Shown here: in pieces, positions 48,249-59,599 of the stretch | Position numbering within the stretch: the stretch's first letter is position 1 | Layout: every line of letters starts with the position of its first letter | Notes under the pieces: model-generated | The model's input: the letters and a program-made list of their open reading frames with translations, nothing else | Told to the model about the DNA's origin: nothing | Databases searched by the model: none | Source of the DNA: Porogramme epimiltina | Taxonomy: Eukaryota; Basidiomycota; Agaricomycetes; Polyporales; Polyporaceae | NCBI GenBank assembly: GCA_900155495.1 | Contig: FTLJ01000412.1 | Location: 1-64,000 of the forward strand | Length of the DNA: 64,000 bases | Direction: 5' to 3' | Program-made: the position numbers and the translations under genes

Positions 48249-48537
48249 ATGATTGGAAAGCTTGTCCACTACTCAGTCGACGCTTTCCTGGTCAGCACGG
48301 TGCTGGCGGGCGTGAGACGGTCGAGCGGATTCGCGTACGTACACCCTCCGCGATAATCGCCCCCTCCCCGTCTGACGTGTTTCCTTTTCATTGCCTAGGA
48401 TTGAGACGGAGAAGATCACCGACCCCACGTTCCGTTCCCTCGCGGACAAATACCTTGGTCTCGGAGAAACCGTCTTCGATATGATTCAGGGCACGGCCGT
48501 CAACAGCACGTACTTCAAGCGCGATTCGAGGAGGTGA
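48249..48537 (+). CDS. atg44: mitofissin (Atg44/Mdi1 family, DUF1748)
   Basis: Tiny protein of the mitochondrial intermembrane space that drives fission needed for mitophagy. Two exons, 48249-48334 and 48399-48537, with gtacgt donor and cctag acceptor, give 74 aa, the usual length. Hallmarks of DUF1748: MIGKLVHYSVDAFLVSTVLA, AGVRRSSGF, then FRSLADKYLGLGETVFDM. The N-terminal amphipathic or hydrophobic helix lacks a cleavable signal, as in the family. It is followed by the hydrolase gene on the same strand. The role is taken from the yeast and fission-yeast homologues. Confidence 0.9.
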
Positions 48538-48995
48538 TTGGCACTGGCTCAGGGACACATGGACGCGTCGCTCGCTGGGATGGATGTATTGTATCGCAGT
48601 ATGTATTCGGGCTCTGAAATCCCTTCTCTCCTTTTAATCCTCTCTGTCCAATGCGGCGGCCGACCTTAAGACTTAAACATCGGTCCTGCAGTGCACCTGT
48701 CGTGTACCCCAAGCAACCTATTTGCCATTTATTACACCTCATGACCACTGGATTTTCACATTTGTGCGCTCGCTTGCCTGCGTATTCTCCAACGAGACGC
48801 CGAATTGTCCATCACCATCACTCGAGCAATGAACCAGGATCGCCAATTCATATCTATGCCAGCACATATAGGCCCTAGGTGCCACGAAAACAACCGTGTA
48901 TCATACCCATCTTCCGACTCTCGGCGAAGGCAGTGAGCATCTCAAACAACACCCACTGTCATATCCCCTCTACATTCGACCACTTTACTTCAACC
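48538..48995. other. intergenic, no gene supported
   Basis: 3' flank of mitofissin and promoter of the hydrolase gene; no further coding signal. Confidence 0.5.
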
Positions 48996-49966
48996 ATGTC
49001 CGCACGCGAACCCAAAAGCACCTCCCAGTACATCGACCTCCCAAACGGCACCAAACTCTACACAGAACGCTGGACTACCAGTTCCATCAACGCTAATCCG
49101 TTGCTCACCTTCATCTGTATCCACGGCCTCGGCAGCACCTCCACCACATTCTTCCCCATAATCGAGCCCATCCTTTCCCACTTCCCCACCGCGCACATCC
49201 TCGCGTACGACTGGGCGGGCTCCGGCTCCTCCCCGCTCCCCACTGCCCCGTACCCCGTCTCCGCGCACGTCGCCGACCTCGACGCGCTTATCGCAGCTGA
49301 AGCTCCCTCCGGCGCGCTCGTGCTCCTCGCACACAGCGCGGGCACCGTCCTGGGCGCGCGCTGGCTCCTCGCAGGCTCCCCGCGCGCGACTGCTCGCGTG
49401 ACGCACGTCGCGTTCCTTGGGGGACCTATCGGCTCACCTGTCGCGCCTGCTGTGACCGCGATGCAGCGCGAGCTCGCTGCCACGGTTGCCGCGGCGGGCC
49501 CTGGCGCTATCGTCGGGCGGTTGATGGGGATGCTGCTGGGATCGACGACCTTGCAGGAGCGCCCGCTCGCGGTGGGCATGCTCCGCGCGGTGACGTTGGC
49601 ACAGAGTGCGGAGGGATACGCGGCGGCGATCAGGGCGTTCAGTCAGGATGTGTCGACGGAAGGGGAGAGGATAGATTGGGTGGAGATCCAGGAGAGGTGG
49701 AGGGTGATAGTGGTGAATGGAGAGGAAGATGTGATGGTGGTGCCCGCGGATGTGGCGAAGTTCTTGAACAAGTGCCCAAATATGACGATCGAGAGGGCGG
49801 GGCAGTGAGTAGTGCTCCATTCCTGTTCGCTATCGTTGTATTAACGTTCTACAGCACTTTGACTGTAGAAGCTCCAGAAGAGACAGCCGAGGTCATCGTG
49901 GGCTTCATCACGGGAGAAACGGCGCTCATACAGCAGCTAGCCGCTGCCGACTTCCTTGTCGAGTAG
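48996..49966 (+). CDS. alpha/beta hydrolase
   Basis: Two exons, 48996-49804 and 49855-49966, 306 aa. Alpha/beta hydrolase fold: oxyanion loop CIHGLGSTSTTF, a strand and turn LAYDWAGSGSS, nucleophile elbow LAHSAG with Ser114 (AHSAG instead of GHSxG), Asp245 in NGEEDVMVV, and His270 in RAGH. The catalytic His codon is split by the intron (ca in exon 1, c in exon 2), which confirms the splice. The N-terminus (YIDLPNGTKLYTERW) is the usual first strands, and there is no signal peptide, so it is probably cytosolic. Substrate unknown; it could be an esterase, lipase-like or epoxide hydrolase-like enzyme. The frame is open upstream of the ATG but lacks another Met. Confidence 0.9.
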
Positions 49967-50104
49967 AGTCTTGTCAATCGCATTGCAGAATTCACCCAGA
50001 GAAGTCAAACTTCTTCGCGCGTACCTCAGGTGGCTGTGCTACCTCTCTCTTCCTCCGACCACCATCCACCCACAAGGCGAAGTCCCCGCGCGCGAGCAGA
50101 CCAA

Positions 50105-51486
50105 ATGCGCATACAACAGCTCGTGCCGCCCCTAGATGCGCACTTCGCCGAAGTGCTATCAGAGATCGGTGTCAAAACTGATGTCGACCTCCTCCTTGCC
50201 TCCGCCCCGGATGTCATCTTCGCGCGCTTGCCGCAGGGACATGGCATCTCCCTCAAGGCGTTCCGCGCACATGTCGTACACGCTACGGAGCTTGCTGCAG
50301 CCGACGCGATGCACGGCGATACGCTCCTGGAGAAGGAGCGCAAGCGGCGCGCGGACGAACGTTATGTAGCAGACAAGGATACGCCCGTCGGCGTCCCCGC
50401 GGTCGACGCACTCCTCGGGGGTAGCTTTGCGCCACCGTGTGTCGTCGAGATCTCTGGAGACTCTGGCTCAGGAAAGACGGTAAGCCGCAATCACGCCTGG
50501 ATATGGCCCTGAGGAGATCGTTGATGAGTGACGTTTGTATCCTATAGGCGTTAGCTCTGCAGGTCGCTCTGCGACACCTCACTCGGGATGTACGCTCCGG
50601 CGTTCTTTGGATAGACACCAGTGGGGAATTTGCGCCAGATCGTGCAGAGCTCATGCTTGAGCGTCTCGGTGGGCGGGTATGTCTCTCTCGTATCGTGCCC
50701 GCGTTCCCTCTACTCACCCCACCCTGATGGCCATTTAGCACGTAGCGACTGCCCTCGAACGGCTTCAAGTATCTCTCGCATTCGACATCGACGCCGCGCA
50801 TGAGGTTCTCGACAATCTCCGGCGTGAGCTCACCGACAACCCGCCCGTGCCCGCAGACGAGCTGGAGTGGGAGGACCCCGCGACGCTGCCGCCCATCACA
50901 CGTGTCGTCGTCATTGACGCTGTCACGCCTCTCCTGAGCCCTCTTTTAAGTGCGACGTCATCCCAAGGTTCGTACGAGGTCGGACCACCTGAGCCACGGC
51001 AGTGCTGACCCTTGTAACCATGCACAGGCCACGCGATCATGACGGCGTTCATGCGGCAACTGCGCGTGTTCGCGGACGTGTTCGGCCTTACTGTTGTGGT
51101 AAGCTCGGTTCCTTTCTCTCAACAACGCAAATAACTATATCTGACAGGGGTTTATAGGTCATCAATACATCGACACGTGTTGCGCCGCGCGACCCGCGCG
51201 CAACAAATTCCGAGGCGGTGTTCGAGACTACCCGCAAGCCTGCGCTCGGTCCTTCGTTTACGTTTATGCCGGATACGACGTTGTGGCTTTCCTGTCGTCC
51301 AGCGAATGAGGGGGTTTGCGAAGAAGGGGCGACATCACACGTAATAGAGGTTCTGCGCTCAAGGGTTGTGGTGAGTATCTACATCCGTAAAATACGGATG
51401 CGATAATGACCTCACCCTGTGTACAGCGCTCTAGGAAATGGGCTCGCTTCCAAAGTCGGGCCGATGGAGCTCTGTGCAGCTGCTAG
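50105..51486 (+). CDS. RAD51 paralog, RAD51D-like recombinase
   Basis: ATPase of the RecA/RAD51 family acting in homologous recombination repair. Six exons: 50105-50479, 50548-50676, 50739-50967, 51028-51098, 51158-51370, 51427-51486; 358 aa. A helical N-terminus (LVPPLDAHFAEVLSEIGVKT) resembles the N-terminal domain of RAD51D. Walker A GDSGSGKT at 118-125 sits exactly at the first exon border. Then VLWIDTSGEFAPDR, Walker B RVVVIDAVTPL, MTAFMRQLRVFADVFGLTVV and VINTSTRV (the usual strand after Walker B). Assignment to the D subfamily rests on the N-terminal likeness and is less sure than the family. A decayed copy lies at about 53.95-54.31 kb. Confidence 0.88.
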
Positions 51487-51989
51487 TGATGGGTAGTATG
51501 ATGTTCCTGTCATTACCATAATGCAGTGTCCAGTTGATCAATGGAAAGGAGCGGCAATAAATCCAACAACATATTGACGTACAAGTACAACGACTGACTG
51601 TACGGCGTGCTCCACTGACGCTCCAGCTACGTTTGTTCCTCGGGTGGCTCAATAGAAGGATCATTGTAGACTGCTCTTTGTAACTTTGTACGTCAGAGCG
51701 CAGCTTTAGAGTTTGCCCCACATCCAATTCCCTGTTACACTTCTATGCATTGAATAGTTCAACAGCTTGAGCTGTGTACTCCAACGCCGCAGGACCCTGG
51801 TGCGTAGCTTCTTCTTACGTTCCATTCTAAGATATTCGACTGACATCTTGAACTTTTCCAAACTCTATTCTTCACCCGGTGGCCCAAAGGGTACCAAGGA
51901 TGGATATTCTTTGTTTTACGGATCTTTCAGAAGCACTGGCCCAAAATATCTCCGACCATCGTTATGAACCCGAGGGAATTTGACCCGCT
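51487..51989. other. intergenic, no gene supported
   Basis: 3' flank of the recombinase and upstream region of DUF6533 gene 4. Confidence 0.5.
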
Positions 51990-51996
51990 TATAAAG
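51990..51996 (+). promoter_or_regulatory. TATA box of DUF6533 gene 4
   Basis: TATAAAG, 64 nt before the next exon-1 Met (52060), matching the spacing in genes 2 and 3. Confidence 0.5.
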
Positions 51997-52059
51997 TCCT
52001 ATGAAGAACATCGTCTCCCCCCAACTTGTAACCCCCAAACCTCCCAAACCCTTAATCTC

Positions 52060-53855
52060 ATGACCATGACCATGCCCACATTTTTACAAGTTACATCTCT
52101 CCCATTGCCTGTACTGTAGGTATCTATCCTGGTTCTTCGATATAATCTTACGTGTTTGTCTTCCCGGAAAAAACAACTAGTTTGGGAGACATCCAAACCT
52201 CTTACTCTCAAGTTGCTTGTATCTGTGAGTTTCGTCGGTTTGCTTAGAGTATTCCTCCGATCAAACTTACAAAGCCTCCAGGTGTTGTGCTATATGATTT
52301 CCTCCTTACTATTGCAGACGCAGTACAAGTAGTAAGTCGTAAGCCAATCAATCTGGCTACCTTTCTCTACCTGGTCATTCGGTATGGAGTTGTAGTAGAC
52401 AGTATACTACAACTGGGGGATGGAATGGTTGTCAACTCCTATTTGTTCGTAGGGAGTAAAGGGTAAGCCCATGAAGCCCACTCCCTTCAAGTGATACAAC
52501 TAACCATGCTACTATAGCTGCTCAAAGTTTCATATCGCCTCTGCAGTGACTCAGTCTCTGTTATTCGCGGCAATATCAGGTAATGTTTATCGCCCAGTGA
52601 TCAAAACCATGTTCAGACATAACTGTTGCCCACTAAAGCATTTGTTGCCATACGCACTATGGCTTTATGGTCAAGGAACTACTTCCTCGGCGTTCTCCTT
52701 TTCCTGGTGGGCATTTTGAACCCTTCGGTGATCCATGAAGTGAGTTCGAGTAAGCTTTCACTATGTCTTATTGACGTGTACTACTGCAGGCAACTGGGTG
52801 GGCCCAGTACACTTCACCATTAGATCTTCAACCCTCGCCTAAGCCCTGCTTTAGTATAGCGACTTCTAATAGCCGTACTCTGATCATCATGTAATGCATA
52901 TTTCATCAAGGCTGAAATTTTTAACACTAACTTCAACAAATTACACAGTAACAATTACTGTACGTGCCACTCTGATGTGAGGACATAGCACGATGATTCT
53001 CACTATCCATTTGCGGCTGCTCATGCTTTACAGTACCCATCATAGGGTCCTCGAGCAGTATCGTGTATGAGCTCACTTCCCTTATTCTCACACTCGTTAA
53101 AACGCTGGGTATATATCGCACCCTCCGGGTCGGTCTCGGTACACAATCACCCCTCATAAGCGTCTTGTTGAAGAACGGTAAGCGCTCTACATGTTTCGAT
53201 CATCCGGCCATCATTCTGGGCTTACTTATTATAGGTTTGTTCTATTTCATGTGCGTCCTTTGTAACAAAATGTGCCGATAGCTGGTGCTGAGTAGTTGCA
53301 CTTTACCGGATTAGAGTATGCTCTTCTCTAGCAGTGTACAATATCTGCACCACGGTGAGTTCATCTCGCCGTTCACTGTTGCTACTAGGTACTTATATTT
53401 CCTTCATACCTCAGACTTTAGGCCACACTGTGAGTATGGTTAACTTCCGAAGAGCCGCTCCAACCGGATGTTATTCTAGACAACCTTGCCTGGGATGCTC
53501 GATCCAAATGTTCTCGCTCGCGTGTGCGTCCGAATTCTCTTCCTGGGATTAGTTAAACTGATTCTCGCTCGCTTCTAGACTGTTCCCAATCCTCACGACA
53601 CGCTTCATTGCCTCTCTTCAGCAAGCAGCTGATACTCCCGGAGCAATGACGACAGTGTCAGAGTTGGAGTTGGTACAAGGAATTACACCGGCTGCTCACA
53701 TTAAACAAACTCCCCAAAACCGCTTCATTGGATCACTCGCAGGGCACATTACATGCACGGAGGGAGCTGAGGACATGAACGAGCTCGTATCACCGTATGA
53801 GCCTGCTACACCGGCCAGACTGCAAGGAGCTCTAGAGGTGTCGGGGGACAGATAG
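52060..53855 (+). CDS. DUF6533 seven-TM protein 4
   Basis: Exons: 52060-52115 (start less certain), 52181-52224, 52282-52462, 52518-52579, 52639-52739, 52790-52890, 52949-52959 (11 nt), 53046-53177, 53235-53250 (16 nt), 53315-53354, possibly one more short exon, last exon from about 53580 to 53855. Core: QVACIC joined to VVLYDFLLTIADAVQVV, FLYLVIRYG, TQSLLFAAIS, AIRTMALWSRNYFLG, GWAQYTSPLDLQPSPKPC, VYELTSLILTLVKTL, GLFYFM, LAVYNICTT, FPILTTRFIASLQQA. The usual APWP motif is altered. The 62, 101, 11 and 16 nt exons are conserved. It lies directly after the RAD51D-like gene. Confidence 0.8.
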
Positions 53856-53948
53856 AGATGAGGCTATATATAAACGTGTATGGAGAGTATCCTGATTTGA
53901 GTTTGCCCTACACGACTTGAAGCTGGGCTATGTATCGACCTCGCGACC

Positions 53949-54309
53949 TGACGCCGTTTTCGCATGCTTGCCTCTGAGTAATGACATGTACCTCAAGGGC
54001 CAAGGCCTCCCGGACCCATGTCACACATGCTGCAGAACTCGCTGCGACTGACACCGTCCCTCGACATGCTATTATCCTCCTATCAAACTCGTCATCGTCG
54101 TCAACATGGCTCCTCCTGGACCCTTTTCTGAGCTCAACATCGTCTACAATCTGAGGGCTCCGTACCAGCCTCCAGCTCGGATCTCCCTAGAAATAAGGGC
54201 CAATTTTTACCTTCATCGGTCTATAAGAGTCATGCAACCATGATGACATTCATGCGCCAAAGTGGACGTGTTCGTTGGCCCTGCATACCGTAACATCCCA
54301 GTGGTAAAT
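53949..54309 (+). pseudogene. decayed copy of the RAD51D-like gene
   Basis: Three separated blocks follow the order of the intact gene at 50105-51486: end of exon 1 (tacctcaagg at 53989, then a stretch like acatgtcgtacacgct), the end of exon 3 (around cgtcatcgtcgtcaacatgg, the Walker B strand) and exon 4 (atgacattcatgcgccaa, matching MTAFMRQ). Stops, gaps and lost splice sites throughout; the donor after exon 4 is still visible as gtggtaaat. No Walker A region. Level of decay is higher than in the sulfite oxidase copy. Confidence 0.7.
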
Positions 54310-54500
54310 ACGCTCCCGTCCGCATACGGATAGTGCTCCGAGATGCGGATGCTCTCCAGAACCGGGATTCATGGGGTCCTGAACACCTCTTGAAAGTTCC
54401 TCTTGGACATGTCTATGAGAAGTGCGCCCTAAGTGCGCTGTTATTCTAGTATACAATTCTAGTATACAAGATTTTCGTTCAGGATACGTGACTAGGACTC

Positions 54501-56246
54501 CTAGTCGGATTCCGCAGTTACTCGCTCATCTATGGCACTCTCACCCAGTCCTTTAATTTCCTGCCTTGTTACCTCGACGTCCACGGCACCATCGCCATCG
54601 AAGTCCATGATCACGCCGAAGGCCATGACGTCGTCGCGGGAGGCCACCGTGAAGTAAAGGGATGAATCTTGAGACTGTTCTGCATCGGTTCCGGGGGTCG
54701 GATCGATAACCGCCCTTCTAAGATTGGCAATAAACCTTAGGGACAGGATCGTGGAAAGCCTAAGTACTAGCTGTCAGCATTTAAATAGGGATGATAAAAC
54801 CATAGACCGCTGTACACAAAAGCAACAGGTGTCCCTGCGGAAGGGAGTAAAGGTGGCTGTAAACATGCGTGTGAGATTGCTTCCATGAGCAGATACTGGC
54901 GTTCGAGATCATACCGGGTTTGGAACCTTTAACGTCAATATCCACGAAGTTTTAAGCAATTATTCACCCCGCTGGGTGACAGGTTCTTACCGTGGATACT
55001 ACAATGTCGTACAGTGTTAAACCTGTAAGGACTCTGACAAGATATATAGATCAGAGATGCACACAATCTATATCCCGAATGTTCCTCACACGAAATAGAG
55101 GGTGCCTGGATGATCGCAAAGTTGAGTTTGGTGATTGTGGACGACTATGGATATCTCCGCCTACCATTGGTAAGAAGCACTGCTACAACGGTGGCCTTTA
55201 CCCTGAGTGTCTTGATCTGGCGGTGCAGTTTAAAAGTCTTAACGATGGTCAACGTCAGGCAGAGCAGCTCATATGCGACATTGACGACCGGAACAACGAG
55301 AAACATCTCTGGAAAAACAAAGTTAGCTCTCAGAATGAGACATCTTAAGGATCCACATACTGTTATCTATGCTATCCATGGCAAATTATGCTGTCCATCA
55401 ATGGCTCAGAGATTGGAACGTACTTGGTTAAAACTCTCTTATTGGCCTCGTCGTTCAAGCACGGAACCATCGGCCATGGACCTGGAAAGAAATGTGACCA
55501 GAGCAACAAAACCTGCCAGTATCGCACTTTAATTCAGCTCGCGCGGCAGAGTGCTTTCCGACTTACATTATGCGCTATGGAGGGGTGTATCAATCCTATC
55601 ACAAAGAGAAATAACCCCAGAGATGTATTCCCTGGCCAGAGCGCCATTATGCGGATGGACACAAACACTAATGGATTTTATGATTCAAGATACAATATTC
55701 ACAGAAAGAGAAACATACTAGAGTACAATATAACCACCACAATTTGACATATAGTTGACGCTGAGTGCAAGTTTCGACAGCTGTTGGGGAGGCGGTATCT
55801 ATTGGCCCAACGTGCTTCTGAGATAGAATGTGAACCTACGAAGCCGCCGAGAGTTCCAATCCTTGATCCGCTCCCACGCGCACGGTAGATATCATAAAAA
55901 GCACCATTTTGAGGATTGAAGCGTACCGCATGCCAATATACAGTACCAAAAAGGTGAGATTAGGCCTGTTATGCCACACAAGCTGCACTTCGTCCGAGAG
56001 GGTGAGGAAATAATCGTAGAGTATCAGGCCTGTATGAAGAACATCGTTATCATGTCTTCATGAGAATTCGCATTCTCCTTACACATGCATGCAGTGGATG
56101 GGTAGTACAAGCCGGGTCCCAGAGCTAATATCTGGTGTAGCCTATCACCTGAAAGGCTGCGGGTACAATTTCAATATTTGGGGGCAACCACGTGTTACGG
56201 GGGAAGAAACAAGCCACACTCACCTCAAGTCAGAGTAATGGTCCAT
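54501..56246 (-). CDS. DUF6533 seven-TM protein 5
   Basis: Minus-strand member. Exons: 56246-56224, 56156-56083, 56029-55840, 55780-55719, 55667-55567, 55512-55424, 55371-55361 (11 nt), 55308-55165, 55105-55090 (16 nt), 55033-54991, an unresolved short exon, last exon from about 54750 to 54501. Exon lengths 74, 62, 101, 89, 11, 144 and 16 are identical to genes 2 and 3. Start MDHYSDL; ILALGPGLYYPSTACMC; LILYDYFLTLSDEVQLVW; LVLYIGMRYASILKMVLF; CQIVVVILYSS; SIRIMALWPGNTSLG; GPWPMVPCLND; VAYELLCLTLTIVKTFKL; GTLYFV; LTLYDIVVST; TILSLRFIANLR. The tail is acidic with FDGDGAVDVEV. It is inverted relative to genes 1-4. Confidence 0.85.
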
Positions 56247-56312
56247 GCGCAATGTATATGGGGTGGAGGAATTGATCTTGCGCTAATTGTTGAATGACTG
56301 AGCTTCCAGGGT

Positions 56313-56318
56313 CTTATA
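56313..56318 (-). promoter_or_regulatory. TATA box of DUF6533 gene 5
   Basis: TATAAG on the minus strand about 70 nt upstream of the ATG, as in the other family members. Confidence 0.45.
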
Positions 56319-57386
56319 ACGTCGGTTATGGCATCCGTGATGAGACCGAGAGGAACGCACAGTAAGAATCAGATCCAGGGGTATGTGTATCACAATGCGT
56401 CTGTACCTGTGCGTCGGAAGACTACGAGTCGCCTCGCTAGTTACTGACTAGATAACGAAACGTCACCTCGTGATAAACTTTTGTGACACCCCAGACACCG
56501 GTAGCTCTTGTAGTGGGCGTTTGCTGAAGAAGAACATGCATTGAAATGCACTTCGCAAACGCTAGCACATACCGATCTATCAGACAAAGTTCAGTCGATA
56601 ACTTGAATCTTTTGCTTCTGAAATAGAAACGCCTTGTCTAATGTCGTTCCAACCTTCCGTTTAGTCGGTTCAAATGATAATGCTATGACGCGATCTATCT
56701 GCCTGCACAGATTGCCACTAGAGCCCAGCGTATGTGAGGCTTGGACATGGGTTCAACGCAAAAAGAATATAACACACTGCCAACGTCGTCAAGCCACTGC
56801 CGCTCGCCAAGTCGCGGACACGGGCTGGAAACAGTGGCACGCCGTGCCTGTCGCTCTAATCGTCTTCGTCGTCTCAGTAGAGACAATGCCGAACTCATTC
56901 ATGATTGATTCCTGATGGGCGAGCTCAGCGGGGAAAGGCAAGATATGGGCCTGGCCACTCACCGCGCTCCACGCTCCGCTGTGACGAGTCAGTAGAATCG
57001 ATGACCGTCGGTGGACGAGTTACCTGAGTCACTCAGGCTTGACTTTCGCTCCTAGGATCCGGACCCTTGCGGCCCAGATCATGGTCTGGTCTCCCAAAGG
57101 TGATTCTTGATGAAGGTACTGTTGCTTGGTAAACACTCGCCAGTCTCCCCAAAGAGCGTAGATCGGTGTGTGTATACTGCCAGTGTATGCCCACTCGAGC
57201 GAGGAGACAGCAGCTCGACTCTATGTAGAAGGGGCCCATGTGGCCTGCCAGCGAGTCGGAGGAAGTTGCCCAAAAATAGCGTTAGACTGACGTTACGTAA
57301 GCGAAGGCCCTGCGTCATTGCGGTGGAAGCTGCGGCGCAAGCTACCGCATCCTTGTTCCTCTCCCCTTCGTTCCGGCACTTGCACC
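56319..57386. other. intergenic, no gene supported
   Basis: Divergent spacer between DUF6533 gene 5 and the SERINC gene; only short frames without motifs. Confidence 0.5.
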
Positions 57387-59338
57387 ATGGGTGCCCTCCT
57401 TACCATTCCCTTTGCTGGAGTCTTCGGCACAGTTGCATCTTCATGTCTTGCTGGCCTCGCGTTTTGTTTCACCTCAACTGCAGGCAAGCTCTTTCGCAGT
57501 CCTTGGAAACGAACTGTCATTCACGCGAGGAAACAGCATCCATGTTCTGCAAGTCATGTAACTGCAACTCATCTATTGCAACTCGCGTTGGGTTTGCTGT
57601 AAGTTGCCATTCCGTCAATTGATATTGCGCTGTCGGGACGATACCCATGCCTGACTCCCCACTCAACACAGATGATATTCTGCCTCAACTCCATGCTAGC
57701 ATGGCTAATGAAGTCGCCTCTCATTATTGAACAAATTGAGAAGATGAGCCATGGGTACCTCAAGATGGATTGTGAAGGAGATAAATGTTATGGTGTTCTT
57801 GCGGTGCGCACTCCTGTCGTCTCAAGCCTCGCAGAGGCTCTAGCTGTGCTTCCAGGTCCACCGCATTTGCTTCGCGTTGGCTTTGTTCCACGCTTTCCTC
57901 GGAGCATCCCTCGCAGGAGTTCAGGACACCAAGGACCGGCGCGCCGCCATTCAGAATGGGTACGTCCTCTTAGACCCTCTATCACGTCCCTCTTTTGAAG
58001 GCAAACAGCTGGTGGGGCCCCAAGGTGCTCTTCTGGCTTGTTCTCGTCGTCGTTTCCTTCTTCATCCCCAACGGCTTCTTCATGTTCTGGGGCAACTATG
58101 TTGCTCTCATCGGCGCATGCATATTCATCCTCCTCGGTCTCGTCCTCCTCGTCGACTTCGCCCATACATGGTCCGAGACCTGTCTCGACAACTGGGAGAA
58201 CTCCAATTCAAACCTCTGGCAGTGGATTCTCATAGGGTCCACCGCAGGCATGTACATCGCCACCGTCGCCCTCACCGGCGTCCTCTTCGCCTTCTTCGCC
58301 GGCTCCGGTTGCGGCCTCAACAGGTTCTTCATCGGCTTCAACCTCGCCCTCTGCGCACTCGTCACCATACTGTGCATACATCCTTCCGTGCAAGAAGCCA
58401 ACCCGCGTTCCGGTCTCGCGCAAAGCGGCATCGTCGTCGCATACTGCACGTACCTCGTCATGTCCGCCGTCGGAAACCACGACCACGAAGGTTGTAACCC
58501 ACTCCGCCGCGGTCAAGGCACGCACACCACCACACTCGTCCTCGGCGCCGTCTTCACCTTCCTGGCGATCGCGTATTCGACGAGCCGCGCGGCGACCCAG
58601 AGCAGGGCACTTGTTGGCAAGGACAAGAAGGGCTCCATTCAACTCCCTACTGACGGCGAACACCATGCCGAGCTAGGCGTCGTCAACACGCAACCGGGGA
58701 GGACGGAGACGCCGAGGTACCAGGCTCTTTTGGCTGCCGTTGAAGCAGGGTAAGTCCATTAAGGAGTAAATATCGGTGTAGACGACTAAACGCCGCCTGC
58801 AGCGCTATTCCGGCGTCCGCGTTGGACGAGGAGTATCAAGACGACGATGATGATGAGCCCTCTGGCGAATCAAGAGACGATGAGCGATCTGGAACACGGT
58901 ACAACGTAAGTTCTCGTCCTCTGTTCTCTTGAAAGACGCTGTTCTCAGCATTCTCTCCTCCTCCCCTCTCCTCCCGTTTTGCGTAGTATACATGGTTCCA
59001 CGTCATCTTCGCAATTGGTGCGATGTACGTCGCGATGCTCCTGACAGACTGGTGCGTTCTCGCGTCTCTCCCCCAATCCCCGTCTCTATGCTCATAAGAC
59101 CGCACGCGACGATAGGAACGTCGTCAAGTCGGACTCGGACCCGAACCACGAACAGGACGTGTACATCGGCCGATCCGAGGTCGCGATGTGGATGCGGATC
59201 GTGTCGAGCTGGGTGTGCATGCTGCTCTACATGTGGAGCTTGCTCGCACCGGTGATTATGCCAGACAGGCGAGTCTACCCTTCCTCTTCCGTCTATCTGC
59301 TGGTGTCTGACGAAGGGTATAGATTCGGCGATTATTGA
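57387..59338 (+). CDS. TMS1: SERINC/TMS1 family membrane protein
   Basis: Conserved eukaryotic multi-pass membrane protein of the serine-incorporator family. Nine exons: 57387-57483, 57537-57598, 57672-57803, 57856-57959, 58009-58749, 58803-58905, 58987-59051, 59116-59268, 59323-59338; 490 aa. Motifs in order: AASMFCKSCNCNSSIATRVG, LNSMLAWLMKSP, FHAFLGASLAGVQDTKDRRA, IQNG joined to WWGPKVLFWLVLVVVSFFIP, IGACIFILLGLVLLVDFAHT, LTGVLFAFFAGSGCGLNRFF, TYLVMSAVGNHD, an acidic loop (EEYQDDDDDEPS), YTWFHVIFAIGAMYVAMLLT, MRIVSSWVCMLLYMWSLLAP, then PDRFGDY. Two introns start with GC rather than GT: 57484-57536 (gcaagc) and 59269-59322 (gcgagt, 54 nt, in frame if retained). The family is certain; whether it moves serine or scrambles lipids in fungi is not. 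Confidence 0.93.
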
Positions 59339-59599
59339 CGATCGACCCTCGACAATCTAAGCGCTTTTCTATTCCCATATGTTTCCGCTGTACGATCACC
59401 ACAGGAAGTAATATAACATGGACATTTGGTTGATGTATCGGGAAGTTGCGAGGTGTTCGGATGTACTGCCGCGTCATCCACTGTCACTGATATGTTTTCT
59501 CTCCCGACATGAACTGCTCCTGCTTCAGCTTCAGAGTTGGGCTTAAGATACTAAATACGTCGAAGTATTGCAAGACTTCGTGACCATCGTGCAGCCGGT

